From the NCBI GenBank assembly GCA_019694975.1, contig JAIBAY010000011.1, positions 1 to 64,000 on the forward strand: a stretch of 64,000 nt of DNA, read 5' to 3'. The notes beneath the pieces were generated by a model that was not told where the DNA came from, ran no database searches, and worked only from the letters and a program-made list of their open reading frames with translations. Below are positions 27,356-37,553 of this stretch, piece after piece; positions within the stretch are counted from its first letter, which is position 1, and each line of letters starts with the position of its first letter. A program made the position numbers and the translations under genes. The stretch comes from Chitinophagales bacterium. Its GTDB lineage: Bacteria > Bacteroidota > Bacteroidia > Chitinophagales > UBA10324.

Positions 27356-27474
27356 ATGGTAATTCCCGAAGTTTCGTTGCCGGGATTCAATTTGTTACTG
27401 AACTGAGGCACCTGCAAAGCAGGTATTTTCATCACCCTCTGTTACCATGTAACCCACGGCCTCATTGCATATGC

Positions 27475-28558
27475 CTAATTTTTATCGGCCATCAGGAATG
27501 CCTTGATGAATTCATCCAGTCCTCCATCCAATACGGCCTGCGGATTACTGGTTTCGTATCCCGTGCGTGCATCCTTTACAAGTTTATAAGGATGCAAAAC
27601 ATAGTTCCGGATTTGAGAGCCCCATTCGATTTTTTTCTTGCCGGCTTCTATTTTATCACGTTCTTCATTGCGTTTGCGGAGTTCTTCTTCGTATAGCTTC
27701 GACTTCAGCATCTTCAGCGCTTTCTCCTTATTGCCCATTTGGGTGCGGTCTTCCTGGCAGGCAATCACGATACCGGATGGCTTATGCCGTAAACGCACTG
27801 CTGTTTCCACCTTGTTTACATTCTGTCCGCCGGCACCGCCGGAACGGAAGGTCTCCCAGGTGATATCATTCAGGTTGATCTCTATATTAATGCTGTCATC
27901 GATCAGCGGATAAACAAATACGGAGGCGAATGAAGTATGCCTTCGGGCATTGGAGTCGAATGGGGAAATACGCACCAGCCGGTGTACGCCGGATTCAGCT
28001 TTGAGGTAGCCATAAGCAAAGTCACCTTCTAATTCGAGCGAACAGGATTTAATACCGGCCACCTCACCATACTGTACATCCATCTCATGAATCCTGTAAC
28101 CATTCTTCTCGCCCCACATAATATACATGCGCATCAGCATGGCAGCCCAATCGCAGCTTTCCGTGCCTCCGGCACCTGCATTTATTTCGAGGATGGCGCC
28201 AAGCTGATCTTCCTGGGAAGTGAATGTGGATTTGAATTCAAGCTCATCAACAGCAAGCATGGCCTGCTGATACTGGCTTTCCACATCTTCCATGCTTCCT
28301 TCCCCTTGCTGGTAAAAATCGAAAAGCACTTCTGATGCTTCGACTTTTGACAGGGCTTCCCTGAATTGTTCAACCCATTTTTTATTGGTCTGAATCTGTT
28401 TCATCACCGACTCGGCTTTCTTAGGGTCGTTCCAGAATTCAGCGGCAGTGGTGAGTTGTTCGTCTTCTTTGATTTTCTCTACTCTGTTTTCGTAGTCAAA
28501 GAAACCTCCTCAGGGCCTCAGTGCGGCTCTTTATATCTTTAAGTTGCTCAATGGTCAT
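27475..28558 (-). CDS. prfB: Peptide chain release factor 2, with programmed +1 frameshift
   Basis: RF2 recognises UAA and UGA and releases the nascent peptide. The first 20 codons start at the ATG at 28558-28556 and end CTT TGA (28501-28496). A +1 shift at CTTTGAC joins them to the second frame (from GAC at 28497), giving 360 residues. An AGGAGG sequence lies three bases before CTT, at the same spacing as the E. coli stimulator. The SPF motif ([11 protein letters not shown]) and GGQ motif ([10 protein letters not shown]) are intact. A simple open-reading-frame view would miss the N-terminal 50 residues. RF2 level controls the shift, so the gene is autoregulated. Confidence 0.97.
28496..28513 (-). 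promoter_or_regulatory. prfB recoding site
   Basis: The minus strand reads AGGAGG-TTT-CTT-TGA-C. The Shine-Dalgarno-like hexamer, the slippery CTT codon and the in-frame TGA followed by C are all present with canonical spacing. Confidence 0.95.
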
Positions 28559-28565
28559 AGTGCGG

Positions 28566-28574
28566 GCAAAGGTA
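28566..28574 (-). promoter_or_regulatory. -7 element directly before prfB
   Basis: TACCTTTGC (28574 to 28566 on the minus strand) matches TAnnTTTGC exactly and ends seven bases before the prfB ATG, implying a very short or absent leader. Confidence 0.5.
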
Positions 28575-28804
28575 ATTTTTTTATGAAGACTACATGGTTC
28601 ATCTGACAGATAGTTCGTGCATGGTATAATTGCAACGGCGGAAAACGTTGACTACAGGAGCACCTGGCCGATGTTACTTGGGAAAGAATCATATAGCTGA
28701 CCAGCCACTCTTTTGAAATTGCATGCTATGTTGCAAAAGCTCCTGACATTACCGTTTGAAAGTATAAGGCATACAATACGCAGGACAGTTATACCTGAAA
28801 AACA

Positions 28805-28841
28805 GAACAGGAAGAATGAAACAAGCCCATTCTTCCTGTTC
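28805..28841 (-). terminator. Terminator of the 609-residue T9SS protein
   Basis: A perfect 14-bp stem (28805-28818 with 28828-28841) has a 9-nt loop. On the minus strand it is followed shortly by TTTTT. Confidence 0.8.
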
Positions 28842-28860
28842 AGGAATTTATGCTAAGCAG

Positions 28861-30690
28861 TTAATTCCCGATCACCAGCTTATCAGTCTTTTTGTTTTTA
28901 CCGGCATACAATTCCACCAGATACATGCCTGCAGCATAGTTGCGGGTATCCAGTGTATATGCATGATTACCTTCCGTAGCCGTTCCAATATTCCGGCGGC
29001 TAATCAGTTTACCCTGCAGGTCTCTGATAACCAGCCATACTTTTTCATTCGTTGGTGGAACAAGATATTGTATGGTAGCTTCATCGGATGCGGGGTTAGG
29101 CGACAACTGCAACTGAATGGCCGTATTGCCAGGAGTTGAAATACCGGTCGGGAAGCCTTGTATGATAGTAGCATTAATCATCGGATCCTGCGTTTCCCGC
29201 GACCGGTAGATGCCCCATCCGTTGTTAAATACTTCAAAACTCCGGTTTGAAAATGGCGCCGCAAGGGTCATTCCGAGGGCAATGCTTTCTCCATGCATAT
29301 CCCAGGATAGATAGAATCCTCCGCTCGTAATGGTTACAGGGTTATCAAGAATTATATCGGTCCAGCCGTTGATCACGATATCACCCGATGAGACATATAC
29401 GGAGTCAAACATGCTGTAGGGCAATCCGCTTATTCCGTCATCATCAAAAATTCTTGCAGAGAAATCGGAACCGGCATTGGAAGTATTCCAGTAATGCAGT
29501 TTGGTAATAACAGCCGGGTAAAACGGAGGGATCATATACGTACCGATGCCGCCTTCGCCGCCAATCCAATTGATGGAAGTAAGCTGATTGGTTTGGCCGG
29601 CATCATAGCCAAGGCGCACCTCATCAAGTGTGGGATCTACCACCACGAGCTCTTGTGTTTTTGAATTGTTCGTCTGCGGATAGTCACCGGGCAGTTGTGT
29701 TACAGTAAAATATTTATAAGTACCTGGCAGCACGGGATTCAGCTGCTGACCAAAAGTAAATGTCTGTGACTCCTGCGCTTCCAGTGTATCGGTGAGAAAG
29801 AAGTTGGCTACAACCTGTGTTCCCATCGGATCTTTAACGACACCTTGCACATTAAATGGCGCAGTGGTAATGGTTCCAAAATTCTTCACATTGGCGACAA
29901 GGTTATGCGCAGTACTGCTGTTATTGGTTAAAAATAAAGCGCCTGTTTCCGGATTATCAAGATAGATGGTTGCCGCATCCTTTACTTCCAGTGTCGGATT
30001 CTCAGGAAAATAATATTTGATGGCAAATGACTGCGGCGGACTGACAAACGTGCTGCTGTTATACCACAATCCTATACTGCCGGAATAATTCTCAATGCCA
30101 ACAGAACTCGCACCTGAGTAGGGAGAGACGGCCGTAACAATTTTATATTGAAAAGTTATTGACTTGTCAACTGCACTCAGTATCACCTGGAAAGTATTGT
30201 TGCCGGACTGACCGTTGGAGTTGGTGTCGAAGTATGGCACATTAATCCAGCTCACAATGAGGGTGTCTTTTGCGGCATTTATTTTATAGTAGCATTCAGC
30301 AGAATCATTGAGTCCGCCGAAAGTAAGATCATTTAAGAAAACACCCACTACATCATTCGGCAGCACCGTAGATGCACCCCATGGAAAAGGAGAGGCGATA
30401 TTGCCATTTTGAAAAAGCAGGTATCCGTTGGAACCCACCCAGAAAGTATTTACATCGTACCAGTAATAAGGAAAATCAAAATTCATGGCGAACGGTCCGC
30501 GTGAATTATCGTCTGCCAGCAATTTCACTTCCACGCCTCCTTCGTTCTCAATATCAATCCAGTTATACACAGGGCCATCCGGCTCATTACTGTCTTTCCA
30601 GGTATAACCCCAGTTATCAGGACCACCTTGTCCGGCAAAAGTGCCTGCAGCACTTAAAAGGCAAAAGATCAGTGTAAAGAGTTGTTTCAT
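28861..30690 (-). CDS. Secreted T9SS cargo protein, unknown function
   Basis: A 609-residue protein with a signal peptide (residues 1-19, ending GTFA). The N-terminal domain (about 20-230) is beta-rich with GSNGYLLFQNGN and YKIVTAVSPYSGASSVGIEN, resembling the nidogen-like or lectin-like domains found in T9SS cargo. A CARDB-like segment (TAHNLVANVKNFGTITTAPF) is near 260-350. The C-terminal ~75 residues include LSPNPASDEATIQYL and end KTDKLVIGN, a T9SS type A sorting domain. No catalytic motif is visible. Confidence 0.82.
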   Translation of the reverse strand: MKQLFTLIFCLLSAAGTFAGQGGPDNWGYTWKDSNEPDGPVYNWIDIENEGGVEVKLLADDNSRGPFAMNFDFPYYWYDVNTFWVGSNGYLLFQNGNIASPFPWGASTVLPNDVVGVFLNDLTFGGLNDSAECYYKINAAKDTLIVSWINVPYFDTNSNGQSGNNTFQVILSAVDKSITFQYKIVTAVSPYSGASSVGIENYSGSIGLWYNSSTFVSPPQSFAIKYYFPENPTLEVKDAATIYLDNPETGALFLTNNSSTAHNLVANVKNFGTITTAPFNVQGVVKDPMGTQVVANFFLTDTLEAQESQTFTFGQQLNPVLPGTYKYFTVTQLPGDYPQTNNSKTQELVVVDPTLDEVRLGYDAGQTNQLTSINWIGGEGGIGTYMIPPFYPAVITKLHYWNTSNAGSDFSARIFDDDGISGLPYSMFDSVYVSSGDIVINGWTDIILDNPVTITSGGFYLSWDMHGESIALGMTLAAPFSNRSFEVFNNGWGIYRSRETQDPMINATIIQGFPTGISTPGNTAIQLQLSPNPASDEATIQYLVPPTNEKVWLVIRDLQGKLISRRNIGTATEGNHAYTLDTRNYAAGMYLVELYAGKNKKTDKLVIGN

Positions 30691-30901
30691 CGTGGTAAGA
30701 TTTTGAAGGGTGAATTGCTGTCTGCAATTTATATTTTGTTTGGCAGAACAAAAAGGGAATACGAAAAATATTAAGCTGCAATCAGCTTGTATTTCATATG
30801 AAAGATCTTGCTGATTTAATCACTGTTGCAATTCGGTTGGGGTAATTTTCAGTGTGCGCAACGCAAATCTGCTAATCCCAAAATCAGATTATCTTCGCCG
30901 C

Positions 30902-31573
30902 ATGCAACCCATCATAGCACCTTCTATACTGTCAGCTGATTTTGGCCGGCTGAAGGATGAGATTGAAATGATCAACAATAGCGCAGCAGACTGGATCCAT
31001 TGTGATGTGATGGACGGACGGTTTGTGCCCAACATCTCCTTTGGATTTCCGGTTTTGAGAGCTGTAAAAAAATCAGCGAGGAAACCACTTGATGTACACC
31101 TCATGATACTGGAACCGGAAAAGTATATTGATGCATTCAGGAAAGCGGGGGCGGATATACTGAGCATTCACATTGAAGCATCTCCGCATCTGCACCGTAC
31201 TATTCAACAAATCAGGGAAGCTGGTATGCAGGCCGGCGTGGCCATCAATCCTCATACTGCCGTTGCACAGCTGGAAGATATTATTGCGGACATAGATGTG
31301 GTTTGCCTGATGAGTGTAAATCCCGGTTTCGGCGGGCAGCAGTTTATTCAGCATACTTATAAAAAAATACAACAGCTCAAGAGCCTGATCGCCGACAGCC
31401 GCTCGAATGCAAAAATTGAAATTGATGGTGGTGTTGATTTACAGAATGCCGCATTGCTGCTGCGGGCAGGTGCTTCAATCCTGGTGGCAGGTAACACGGT
31501 ATTCAGCTCAGCCGACCCAAAGGCTACTATTACTGCGCTGAAAAACACTGTCATAAATACTTCTGCGGCCTGA
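30902..31573 (+). CDS. rpe: Ribulose-phosphate 3-epimerase
   Basis: A 223-residue TIM barrel enzyme of the pentose phosphate pathway, interconverting ribulose-5-phosphate and xylulose-5-phosphate. Family motifs are APSILSADF, HCDVMDGRFVPNISFG, VHLMI and SVNPGFGGQQFI. The metal-binding His and Asp are intact. The frame could begin at a GTG at 30854, but the ATG at 30902 begins MQPIIAPSIL, the normal N-terminus. TATCTTCGC lies just upstream, close to the -7 consensus. It ends 17 bp before the TonB receptor gene. Confidence 0.97.
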   Translation: MQPIIAPSILSADFGRLKDEIEMINNSAADWIHCDVMDGRFVPNISFGFPVLRAVKKSARKPLDVHLMILEPEKYIDAFRKAGADILSIHIEASPHLHRTIQQIREAGMQAGVAINPHTAVAQLEDIIADIDVVCLMSVNPGFGGQQFIQHTYKKIQQLKSLIADSRSNAKIEIDGGVDLQNAALLLRAGASILVAGNTVFSSADPKATITALKNTVINTSAA

Positions 31574-31590
31574 CCGTCGTTTCCCTGACA

Positions 31591-34068
31591 ATGATGAGAT
31601 ACCTACTTGTGTTTTTGCTGGCAGCTTTTTTTCCGAGGGTTTCTTATGCACAAAACGCAACGGTGTATGGCAATGTACGCAATGAAGCCAATCAGACATT
31701 GCCCTCTGTATCCATAAAGATTTCTTCCGGTGGTGGAGTAAGGTTTTCTGATGCGGCGGGAAATTATGAGATTTCGATAGCGGCCGACAAAGAGGTAACG
31801 CTTACCTTCTCTTCCGTTGGCTATGAGAATTACGAACGAAAGGTAAACCTCAAGATGGGGCAGCGGTTTCCATTGTACGTGGTTCTGATTCAGCAGACCT
31901 ATGTCATTGACAGTATCACCATTGAAGATAAGGAGTTGCGCGATCAGCCGAGTATGGTGCGGATTGATCCCAAACTGTTTGATGCTTTGCCTACTACGTC
32001 TGGTGGTGTGGAGGCAATTCTGAAAGTGCTTGGCGCTTCCTCCAACAATGAATTATCATCGCAATACTCAGTGCGGGGTGGAAACTACGATGAGAACCTT
32101 GTGTATGTAAATGACTTTGAAATCTACCGCCCGTTCCTCATCCGATCGGGCCAGCAGGAGGGCCTGAGTTTTATTAATCCCGATCTCGTTGGATCACTTT
32201 TATTTTCTGCCGGAGGTTTTGCCGCCAAGTACGGAGATAAAATGTCGAGCGTGCTCGATATTGAATATAAAAAACCGGAAAAATTCGGCGGCAATGCAAC
32301 TATCAGCTTATTAGGCGGCGGACTGAGCCTGGAAGGCAGTTCAAAAAATCACCGTACCCGTTTTCTTTTCGGCGGACGCTATAAAACCAATCAATACCTG
32401 TTGAATACACTGGAAACAACAGGGGAGTATCAACCTTCATTCATTGATCTACAGGCTGATCTTACTTTTGAAGTGTCCGATAAGGTTTCACTGGAAGCCA
32501 TCGGCAACTATTCCAAAAACAACTACACGTTTGTGCCCGAAGACCGGGTAACTACCTTCGGCACCGTACAGCAAACCCTTCGGCTCACCGTATATTTCGA
32601 TGGCAGGGAAGTGGATGCTTACAGTACGGCAATGGCAGGTCTCTCACTCACCTATAAACCAAGGAAAAACCTGAACCTGAAATTTCTTGGTTCCATCTAC
32701 GGCGATCGCGAGGATGAAACATTTGATGTGATCGGTGAATATTATCTGGGAGAAGTAAATAATAATCTGGGGGCACAGGATTTTGGACAAACACTATATT
32801 ATTTCGGCACAGGAACAAACCAGGTTTGGGGAAGAGATTACCTTGATGCTTATATCATCAAGTTTTCACACAAGGGCTCATTACTGCAGCATCATCACTA
32901 TCTCCAATGGGGTTTTGATGTAAACCGTGAACATATTGATGACAATCTCAGCGAATGGACGAGATTGGATTCTGCCGGCTATACACTTCCGTATTCATCG
33001 TCACAGATTAATTTACAGGACATCATCCGCACACAGCACACTTTTTCAAGCATGCGGTATAGCGCTTACCTGCAGGATAGCTGGACCATCAATGAAGACC
33101 GGAATTTTACCCTTACCTATGGGAGCCGGATCAGTTACTGGGATTACGACAGACAGTTGCTGATCAGTCCGCGGGTGCAGCTGGCCTATCAGCCGAAATG
33201 GGACAGGGATATTGTTTTCAGGGGAGCCATCGGAGCCTATGATCAACCGCCATTCTATCGTGAATTACGTGACTTGGAAGGCAATCTTCATCCGGCAGTG
33301 CTGGCACAGCGATCGATTCACTATGTTATAGGAGGCGACTATAATTTCAAATGGTGGGATCGTCCGTTCAAGTTTGTTTCAGAGATATACTATAAACAAT
33401 TGTATGACCTTAATCCCTATGAACTCGATAATGTGAGGATCCGGTATTTTGGAGAGAACAGCGCCACCGGTTATGCCGCAGGTATTGACTTCAGGCTCAA
33501 CGGAGAGTTTGTGAAGGATGCTGAATCCTGGATTTCTTTGTCATTGTTATCAACCAAGGAAAACATCAACAACGATTTTGTGTATGCGGTTGACACCATA
33601 TTCACTGATCCGGGGCAAGGCTTGTATACACTCGACAGTACCATTGTTTACCCTGGTTACATTCCGCGGCCTACCGATCAGTTCCTGAACTTTGGTATGT
33701 TCTTCCAGGATTATCTGCCGGGCAATGAAAATTTCAAAGTGCACCTTAATTTCCTGTTCGGCACAGGGCTTCCCACTGGTCCTCCTGATCATGTAAGAGC
33801 CCGTGATACCTTGCGGCTATCACCGTATCGCCGGGTTGACATCGGGTTTTCTTATCTTTTGCTCAATGGCAAGAAGCAAAAAAATATTGACAGCAAAGTG
33901 CTGGGTAATTTTGAGAATATCTGGATATCGCTGGAGGTGTTTAACCTCTTAGGCGTATCCAACGAAGTTTCTTATACGTGGGTGAAAGATATCACCAATA
34001 CGGTTTATGCAGTACCAAACTACCTCACTGGTCGAAGGTTGAACCTCAAGCTGAATGTCCGGTTCTGA
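31591..34068 (+). CDS. TonB-dependent receptor with carboxypeptidase-like N-terminal domain
   Basis: An 825-residue outer-membrane transporter. The signal peptide (about 1-20, ending SYA) is followed by a carboxypeptidase-D-regulatory-like domain (about 23-105: VYGNVRNEANQTLPSVSI...GVRFSDAAGNYEI). The plug domain is near 120-230 (YSVRGGNYDENLVYVNDFEIYRPF). The rest is a beta-barrel ending LNLKLNVRF, with the terminal aromatic. Substrate unknown; no SusD or DUF4249 gene follows. It starts 17 bp after rpe. Confidence 0.93.
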   Translation: MMRYLLVFLLAAFFPRVSYAQNATVYGNVRNEANQTLPSVSIKISSGGGVRFSDAAGNYEISIAADKEVTLTFSSVGYENYERKVNLKMGQRFPLYVVLIQQTYVIDSITIEDKELRDQPSMVRIDPKLFDALPTTSGGVEAILKVLGASSNNELSSQYSVRGGNYDENLVYVNDFEIYRPFLIRSGQQEGLSFINPDLVGSLLFSAGGFAAKYGDKMSSVLDIEYKKPEKFGGNATISLLGGGLSLEGSSKNHRTRFLFGGRYKTNQYLLNTLETTGEYQPSFIDLQADLTFEVSDKVSLEAIGNYSKNNYTFVPEDRVTTFGTVQQTLRLTVYFDGREVDAYSTAMAGLSLTYKPRKNLNLKFLGSIYGDREDETFDVIGEYYLGEVNNNLGAQDFGQTLYYFGTGTNQVWGRDYLDAYIIKFSHKGSLLQHHHYLQWGFDVNREHIDDNLSEWTRLDSAGYTLPYSSSQINLQDIIRTQHTFSSMRYSAYLQDSWTINEDRNFTLTYGSRISYWDYDRQLLISPRVQLAYQPKWDRDIVFRGAIGAYDQPPFYRELRDLEGNLHPAVLAQRSIHYVIGGDYNFKWWDRPFKFVSEIYYKQLYDLNPYELDNVRIRYFGENSATGYAAGIDFRLNGEFVKDAESWISLSLLSTKENINNDFVYAVDTIFTDPGQGLYTLDSTIVYPGYIPRPTDQFLNFGMFFQDYLPGNENFKVHLNFLFGTGLPTGPPDHVRARDTLRLSPYRRVDIGFSYLLLNGKKQKNIDSKVLGNFENIWISLEVFNLLGVSNEVSYTWVKDITNTVYAVPNYLTGRRLNLKLNVRF

Positions 34069-34244
34069 GCATTGAAAGGCTGAATTATGAGCCAGCCGGC
34101 GTTCTTCCTGCAGGCTACGTTCCAATAAATGAACTTATCGCGATGATGTAACATCAACGCAACCTGTATGCTGATTAGCCACTTTTATGGGATTGATATG
34201 GCGTTTCCATGAGCATACTTTTACATCGTATTAAAAAAAATACC

Positions 34245-34547
34245 ATGAAAACAAAAATGAATTATTTCGGTTTTGCCTGTTTGTTAAGTGCAGTGCTGAT
34301 AATTGCTTCCTGCAGTAAGGAAACAGATATTAAACCTTTTGGAACTGCATCCTTGCTGGTCGATTCACTGCCTGCATGGCAAGTAACAGCTGCTCCCATC
34401 AAAAACGACTATGAGTTGAAAAAAAAGCAACACAGAGCTGCAGATGATGAGCTGATCAGGTTCGTTCTGCCGGAAGGCTATTCCATGAACGAGACATGGC
34501 AGGAAATTCCGCAAATCGGAAAAGGTGAACAATTAAAGCAACGATAA
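34245..34547 (+). CDS. Small lipoprotein, unknown
   Basis: A 100-residue protein with a lipoprotein signal (ACLLSAVLIIASC); the mature part is about 78 residues and charged. The frame opens at an ATG at 34209, but the ATG at 34245 gives the standard short signal peptide and is preferred. I recognise no family. It lies between the TonB gene and a membrane protein gene, and a terminator follows at 34588. Confidence 0.68.
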   Translation: MKTKMNYFGFACLLSAVLIIASCSKETDIKPFGTASLLVDSLPAWQVTAAPIKNDYELKKKQHRAADDELIRFVLPEGYSMNETWQEIPQIGKGEQLKQR

Positions 34548-34587
34548 CCGTTCACGGCAAAGCAATGCAACAGCCTGAAGAGGCGCC

Positions 34588-34626
34588 ATGGAAGAGCAGG
34601 AATAACATCACTGCTCTTCCATTTTA
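34588..34626 (+). terminator. Terminator after the small lipoprotein gene
   Basis: A 12-bp perfect stem (ATGGAAGAGCAG at 34588-34599 with its complement at 34611-34622) has an 11-nt loop and is followed by TTTT. Confidence 0.75.
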
Positions 34627-34730
34627 ATTGTGTTAATGCAACAGGAAGATGCATTCCGGAGGAAATCACATTATGCAATCTGTTCTCGGATGTATGCGGA
34701 GCGCATCAAATTCCCGAATATTGCCGGTGC

Positions 34731-35399
34731 ATGAATGATCATGATGAAATTCTGGACACAGGCATAACTCCCAGCTATCTTACATTCCGAACGACAAACG
34801 GTCTCTGCAGGATCAGTGAGGATAAAATTGAACTGATCAGGAGTTTAAGTGAAACAGGAACCTTTCTGGTATCAGGATCCTTTATCATCCGCATAGCATT
34901 GCTGTTTGCCATTGCTGCCTTTTTTCTCTACCAGCAATTTATTTCCGGGCTTTTAAGCTTGCAGTATCTCTGGATATATGCTGTTCCTGTCAGTTTTGTG
35001 CTGCTGTCTATTCTCGGTAACCTGAATAACCTGATGTATCGTATCCGGTCATTATTGTTTATCGGACTTTTCTTATGGCTCATCTATCTTGAATATGAAA
35101 GAAACAATACGATTACAGCCGTCATATACCTTGCCCTCGCAATATTACTTATGCTCAGCTTTATCCGAAGTTATGGCTATGTCTCCGATACGGTAATTCT
35201 GCGGAAGAATATTCTGAAAGTCCGATTCATCAATTCATTACCTGCTATTACCAGGGCCTATTTCCTGGTAACTTTTACTGCTGCAGACGGCAGGGAACGT
35301 AAAAGGCCAATCCTTTTGCCGGGATGGCTGCAACATGGAGAGACAGAAAAAAAACATGCATTGGATGTAATGAAGCTGGCCGGAATTACCATGGAATAA
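34731..35399 (+). CDS. Membrane protein with C-terminal cytoplasmic domain, unknown
   Basis: A 222-residue protein. An N-terminal soluble region (1-45) is followed by about four membrane helices (47-160). The C-terminal ~60 residues are a soluble beta-rich part with the basic segment GRERKRPILLPG. I do not recognise the family. It stands alone after a terminator and is convergent with the next gene. Confidence 0.7.
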   Translation: MNDHDEILDTGITPSYLTFRTTNGLCRISEDKIELIRSLSETGTFLVSGSFIIRIALLFAIAAFFLYQQFISGLLSLQYLWIYAVPVSFVLLSILGNLNNLMYRIRSLLFIGLFLWLIYLEYERNNTITAVIYLALAILLMLSFIRSYGYVSDTVILRKNILKVRFINSLPAITRAYFLVTFTAADGRERKRPILLPGWLQHGETEKKHALDVMKLAGITME

Positions 35400-35483
35400 A
35401 CAATATAATTAAGACCTTGCTGCGAATTCTTTATAGTGCATCGCAGTAACGTTACGCTGATCCCTGCAGCATGAGACTTTTTA

Positions 35484-37553
35484 TTACCGTTGTACAATAA
35501 GTTTCCTGACAAGCGATACACCCTGTGTTTCCATTTTTACAAAATAGATACCGTTGGCTATTATGCGGCTACTATAGTCATAACCATTCCAATTAACCTG
35601 GTGTGCACCGGTATCTACTTCCTGATCCACTAAAGTACTTACCCACCGGCCTCCGATATCAAAAATACGGATGGTGCATTTGCCTGCTGTTGTCTGTTCC
35701 CAGCGAATGCTGGTTGTGCTGGAAAACGGATTAGGATAAATCAGCATTGATGCTGTGTCAAACCCGATTGCATCCTGCTGAGTAAGATTGACGATGGAAA
35801 TTTTTACCGAATCCTTAAAGACCGTTACATCAGGAATAGTAATTGATCCACCTGCATAATACAACATCCCTGATTGGATAATCTGTTCTCCATGCGAAAC
35901 AGTCCAGGCGATTTCATCTCCTGCTTCGGGTGAAAATAACTGAAGCCTCCTCGGAGTGATTCCGACGTTACAGGACGATGGCGCTTTCACTATCTCACCC
36001 GAAGATTTTTTCAGGTCCCGAATAAATACAGTAGCAGACCATTGTGTAGCAGATTCCGTGACTGCATCCTTCCAATCAAGAAAACCGTTCACCGAGCCGA
36101 ATAATGCACCACTTGCTGCGCTGCCATTTCCAGCGTCTTCATTGATACTGCAATCGGAGAACGCGGGATAAGATGCGTTTTTTCTATATCTGAAAATATC
36201 AAAGTTGCTGTCATTCCAGGTTGAGCCGTTCCCGCTATGGGTCCGGTTATCAAAAAAAAAGTAGCCGCCCAGGTGATAGGCATTCACGGAATCGTAAAAC
36301 ATTGTTTTTTCTGTCCAGCCCACCATCGTATCACGCTTTCCATTAATACTATAAATGACGGGAAAGCTTTTTGCCTCAAAATTATGCGCCAGCCAGCCGC
36401 CGTCGAGCAAATTGTACACAGGATAGCCAAGGTTGCTCATCAGGCCGGCACTCACTGTTCCCATGCGGTTATCGCCTGTAGTCCGGTTGCCATTGCCGGT
36501 ATTCAGGGTGCATACTTTGTTTGAATCATTTTGAAAGGCAAGGTTAAAACAACCTACTGTCAGTTTCACTGCTGCAATGCGTTCAGGATAGGTCATGGCA
36601 AAGAAGAAGGCACCGATTGCGCCGAAGGATGTCCCCTCAAGATATATCCTGTTGGTATCAACAGGCATTGTCATTTCCACCCAATCCAGTATGATGTTTA
36701 TGCTTTGTTGCATATAGTTGTAATCGACTCCGGATTGCGGAGGCAGTTGATTATTTGCATCGTTGAACAGATCAAAATTTTCATTGCTGCCCCACCACGC
36801 AGCATTATTGACGGAAGGAAAGAAGTCTTCAGGACTTAATACAATCTCATCCGCAGCAGGCACCAGCCCGGTGGTCAGGAAGTCGCTGCCACCTGCATGA
36901 AATTTTATGCGAAGCGGCTGAAGTCCGGCATGCGGATTCCTGTTTACTGCAATGTCGGTGGTAAAATAACCGGCTCGGTTCATTGGCGGTTGGTCTACAC
37001 TGTATTTCATACTGGTGAAGAGCGTATAGATCTCCACCGTACCATAAGGCATCGCGCGTGATTGCTGGTAAACAGGCCGGGCGCTGGCAACTTTTTCTGT
37101 AACGGCAGAACTAAGACTGTTCACCCCAGGAATAATCAGGTTTTCTTCCATGCCGTTTTTCATCACGGTGACGGCATAGAAGTATTTCCCTTCCTTTAAT
37201 GTGGTGGCAACAAAAAGTCCGGTGCCCGGCGCAAGTGTTGACATTCCCGAGTCAATAGAAAGATATTCATCATAACCATCATGATGCGATAACTGATGGT
37301 CTTTGGCCGATGCAAAACCGGTGTAACCCAGGTATTCTGCTTTGCTAAGCTGTTGCGGTGAAGTGATGGCATATTCCGACCGGTAAACATTATAATAATT
37401 AAGTGTATCCGGAAGATTCTGCCAGGTGATGAATACCTGTCCGCTTCGGTAAAAAGCGGAAAGTTGAGTGACGTTATGAGGCCCGGATACTCCTTTCAGC
37501 GTGCAGATCAACAGCAGGAAGGAGGCAAGGAGGCAGCGCTTCATTTGCAACAT
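35484..37553 (-). CDS. Secreted alpha/beta-hydrolase-like protein with T9SS sorting domain
   Basis: A 689-residue paralogue of the gene at 1-3100. The signal peptide is near residues 1-23. An FN3-like region (about 25-160) is followed by the hydrolase-like domain with candidate triad Ser309 (EGTSFGAIG), Asp408 (NGKRD) and His439 (DNRTHSG). Shared blocks with the paralogue include VGW, DSVNAYH or similar, DNRTH, SYPAFSDCSIN and NGFLDWKD. The last ~80 residues (LIYPNPFSSTTSIRW to LVRKLIVQR) are a T9SS sorting domain, absent in the visible part of the paralogue. The ATG at 37544 is an alternative start giving a slightly cleaner signal. A secreted esterase or polyester-depolymerase-like role is inference. 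Confidence 0.82.
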   Translation of the reverse strand: MLQMKRCLLASFLLLICTLKGVSGPHNVTQLSAFYRSGQVFITWQNLPDTLNYYNVYRSEYAITSPQQLSKAEYLGYTGFASAKDHQLSHHDGYDEYLSIDSGMSTLAPGTGLFVATTLKEGKYFYAVTVMKNGMEENLIIPGVNSLSSAVTEKVASARPVYQQSRAMPYGTVEIYTLFTSMKYSVDQPPMNRAGYFTTDIAVNRNPHAGLQPLRIKFHAGGSDFLTTGLVPAADEIVLSPEDFFPSVNNAAWWGSNENFDLFNDANNQLPPQSGVDYNYMQQSINIILDWVEMTMPVDTNRIYLEGTSFGAIGAFFFAMTYPERIAAVKLTVGCFNLAFQNDSNKVCTLNTGNGNRTTGDNRMGTVSAGLMSNLGYPVYNLLDGGWLAHNFEAKSFPVIYSINGKRDTMVGWTEKTMFYDSVNAYHLGGYFFFDNRTHSGNGSTWNDSNFDIFRYRKNASYPAFSDCSINEDAGNGSAASGALFGSVNGFLDWKDAVTESATQWSATVFIRDLKKSSGEIVKAPSSCNVGITPRRLQLFSPEAGDEIAWTVSHGEQIIQSGMLYYAGGSITIPDVTVFKDSVKISIVNLTQQDAIGFDTASMLIYPNPFSSTTSIRWEQTTAGKCTIRIFDIGGRWVSTLVDQEVDTGAHQVNWNGYDYSSRIIANGIYFVKMETQGVSLVRKLIVQR

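Larger units (their letters stand above)
28559..28860. other. Intergenic region, 302 bp
   Basis: It contains the prfB promoter element near its left end and the terminator of the T9SS gene (28805-28841) near its right end. Both flanking genes are on the minus strand. Nothing else in it looks coding. Confidence 0.6.

Noticed and set aside
27410..27424. Short hairpin ACCTGC-AAA-GCAGGT between prfB and rpsP as a prfB terminator
   Set aside because: The stem is only 6 bp, and on the minus strand no T-run follows it, so I do not call it a terminator.
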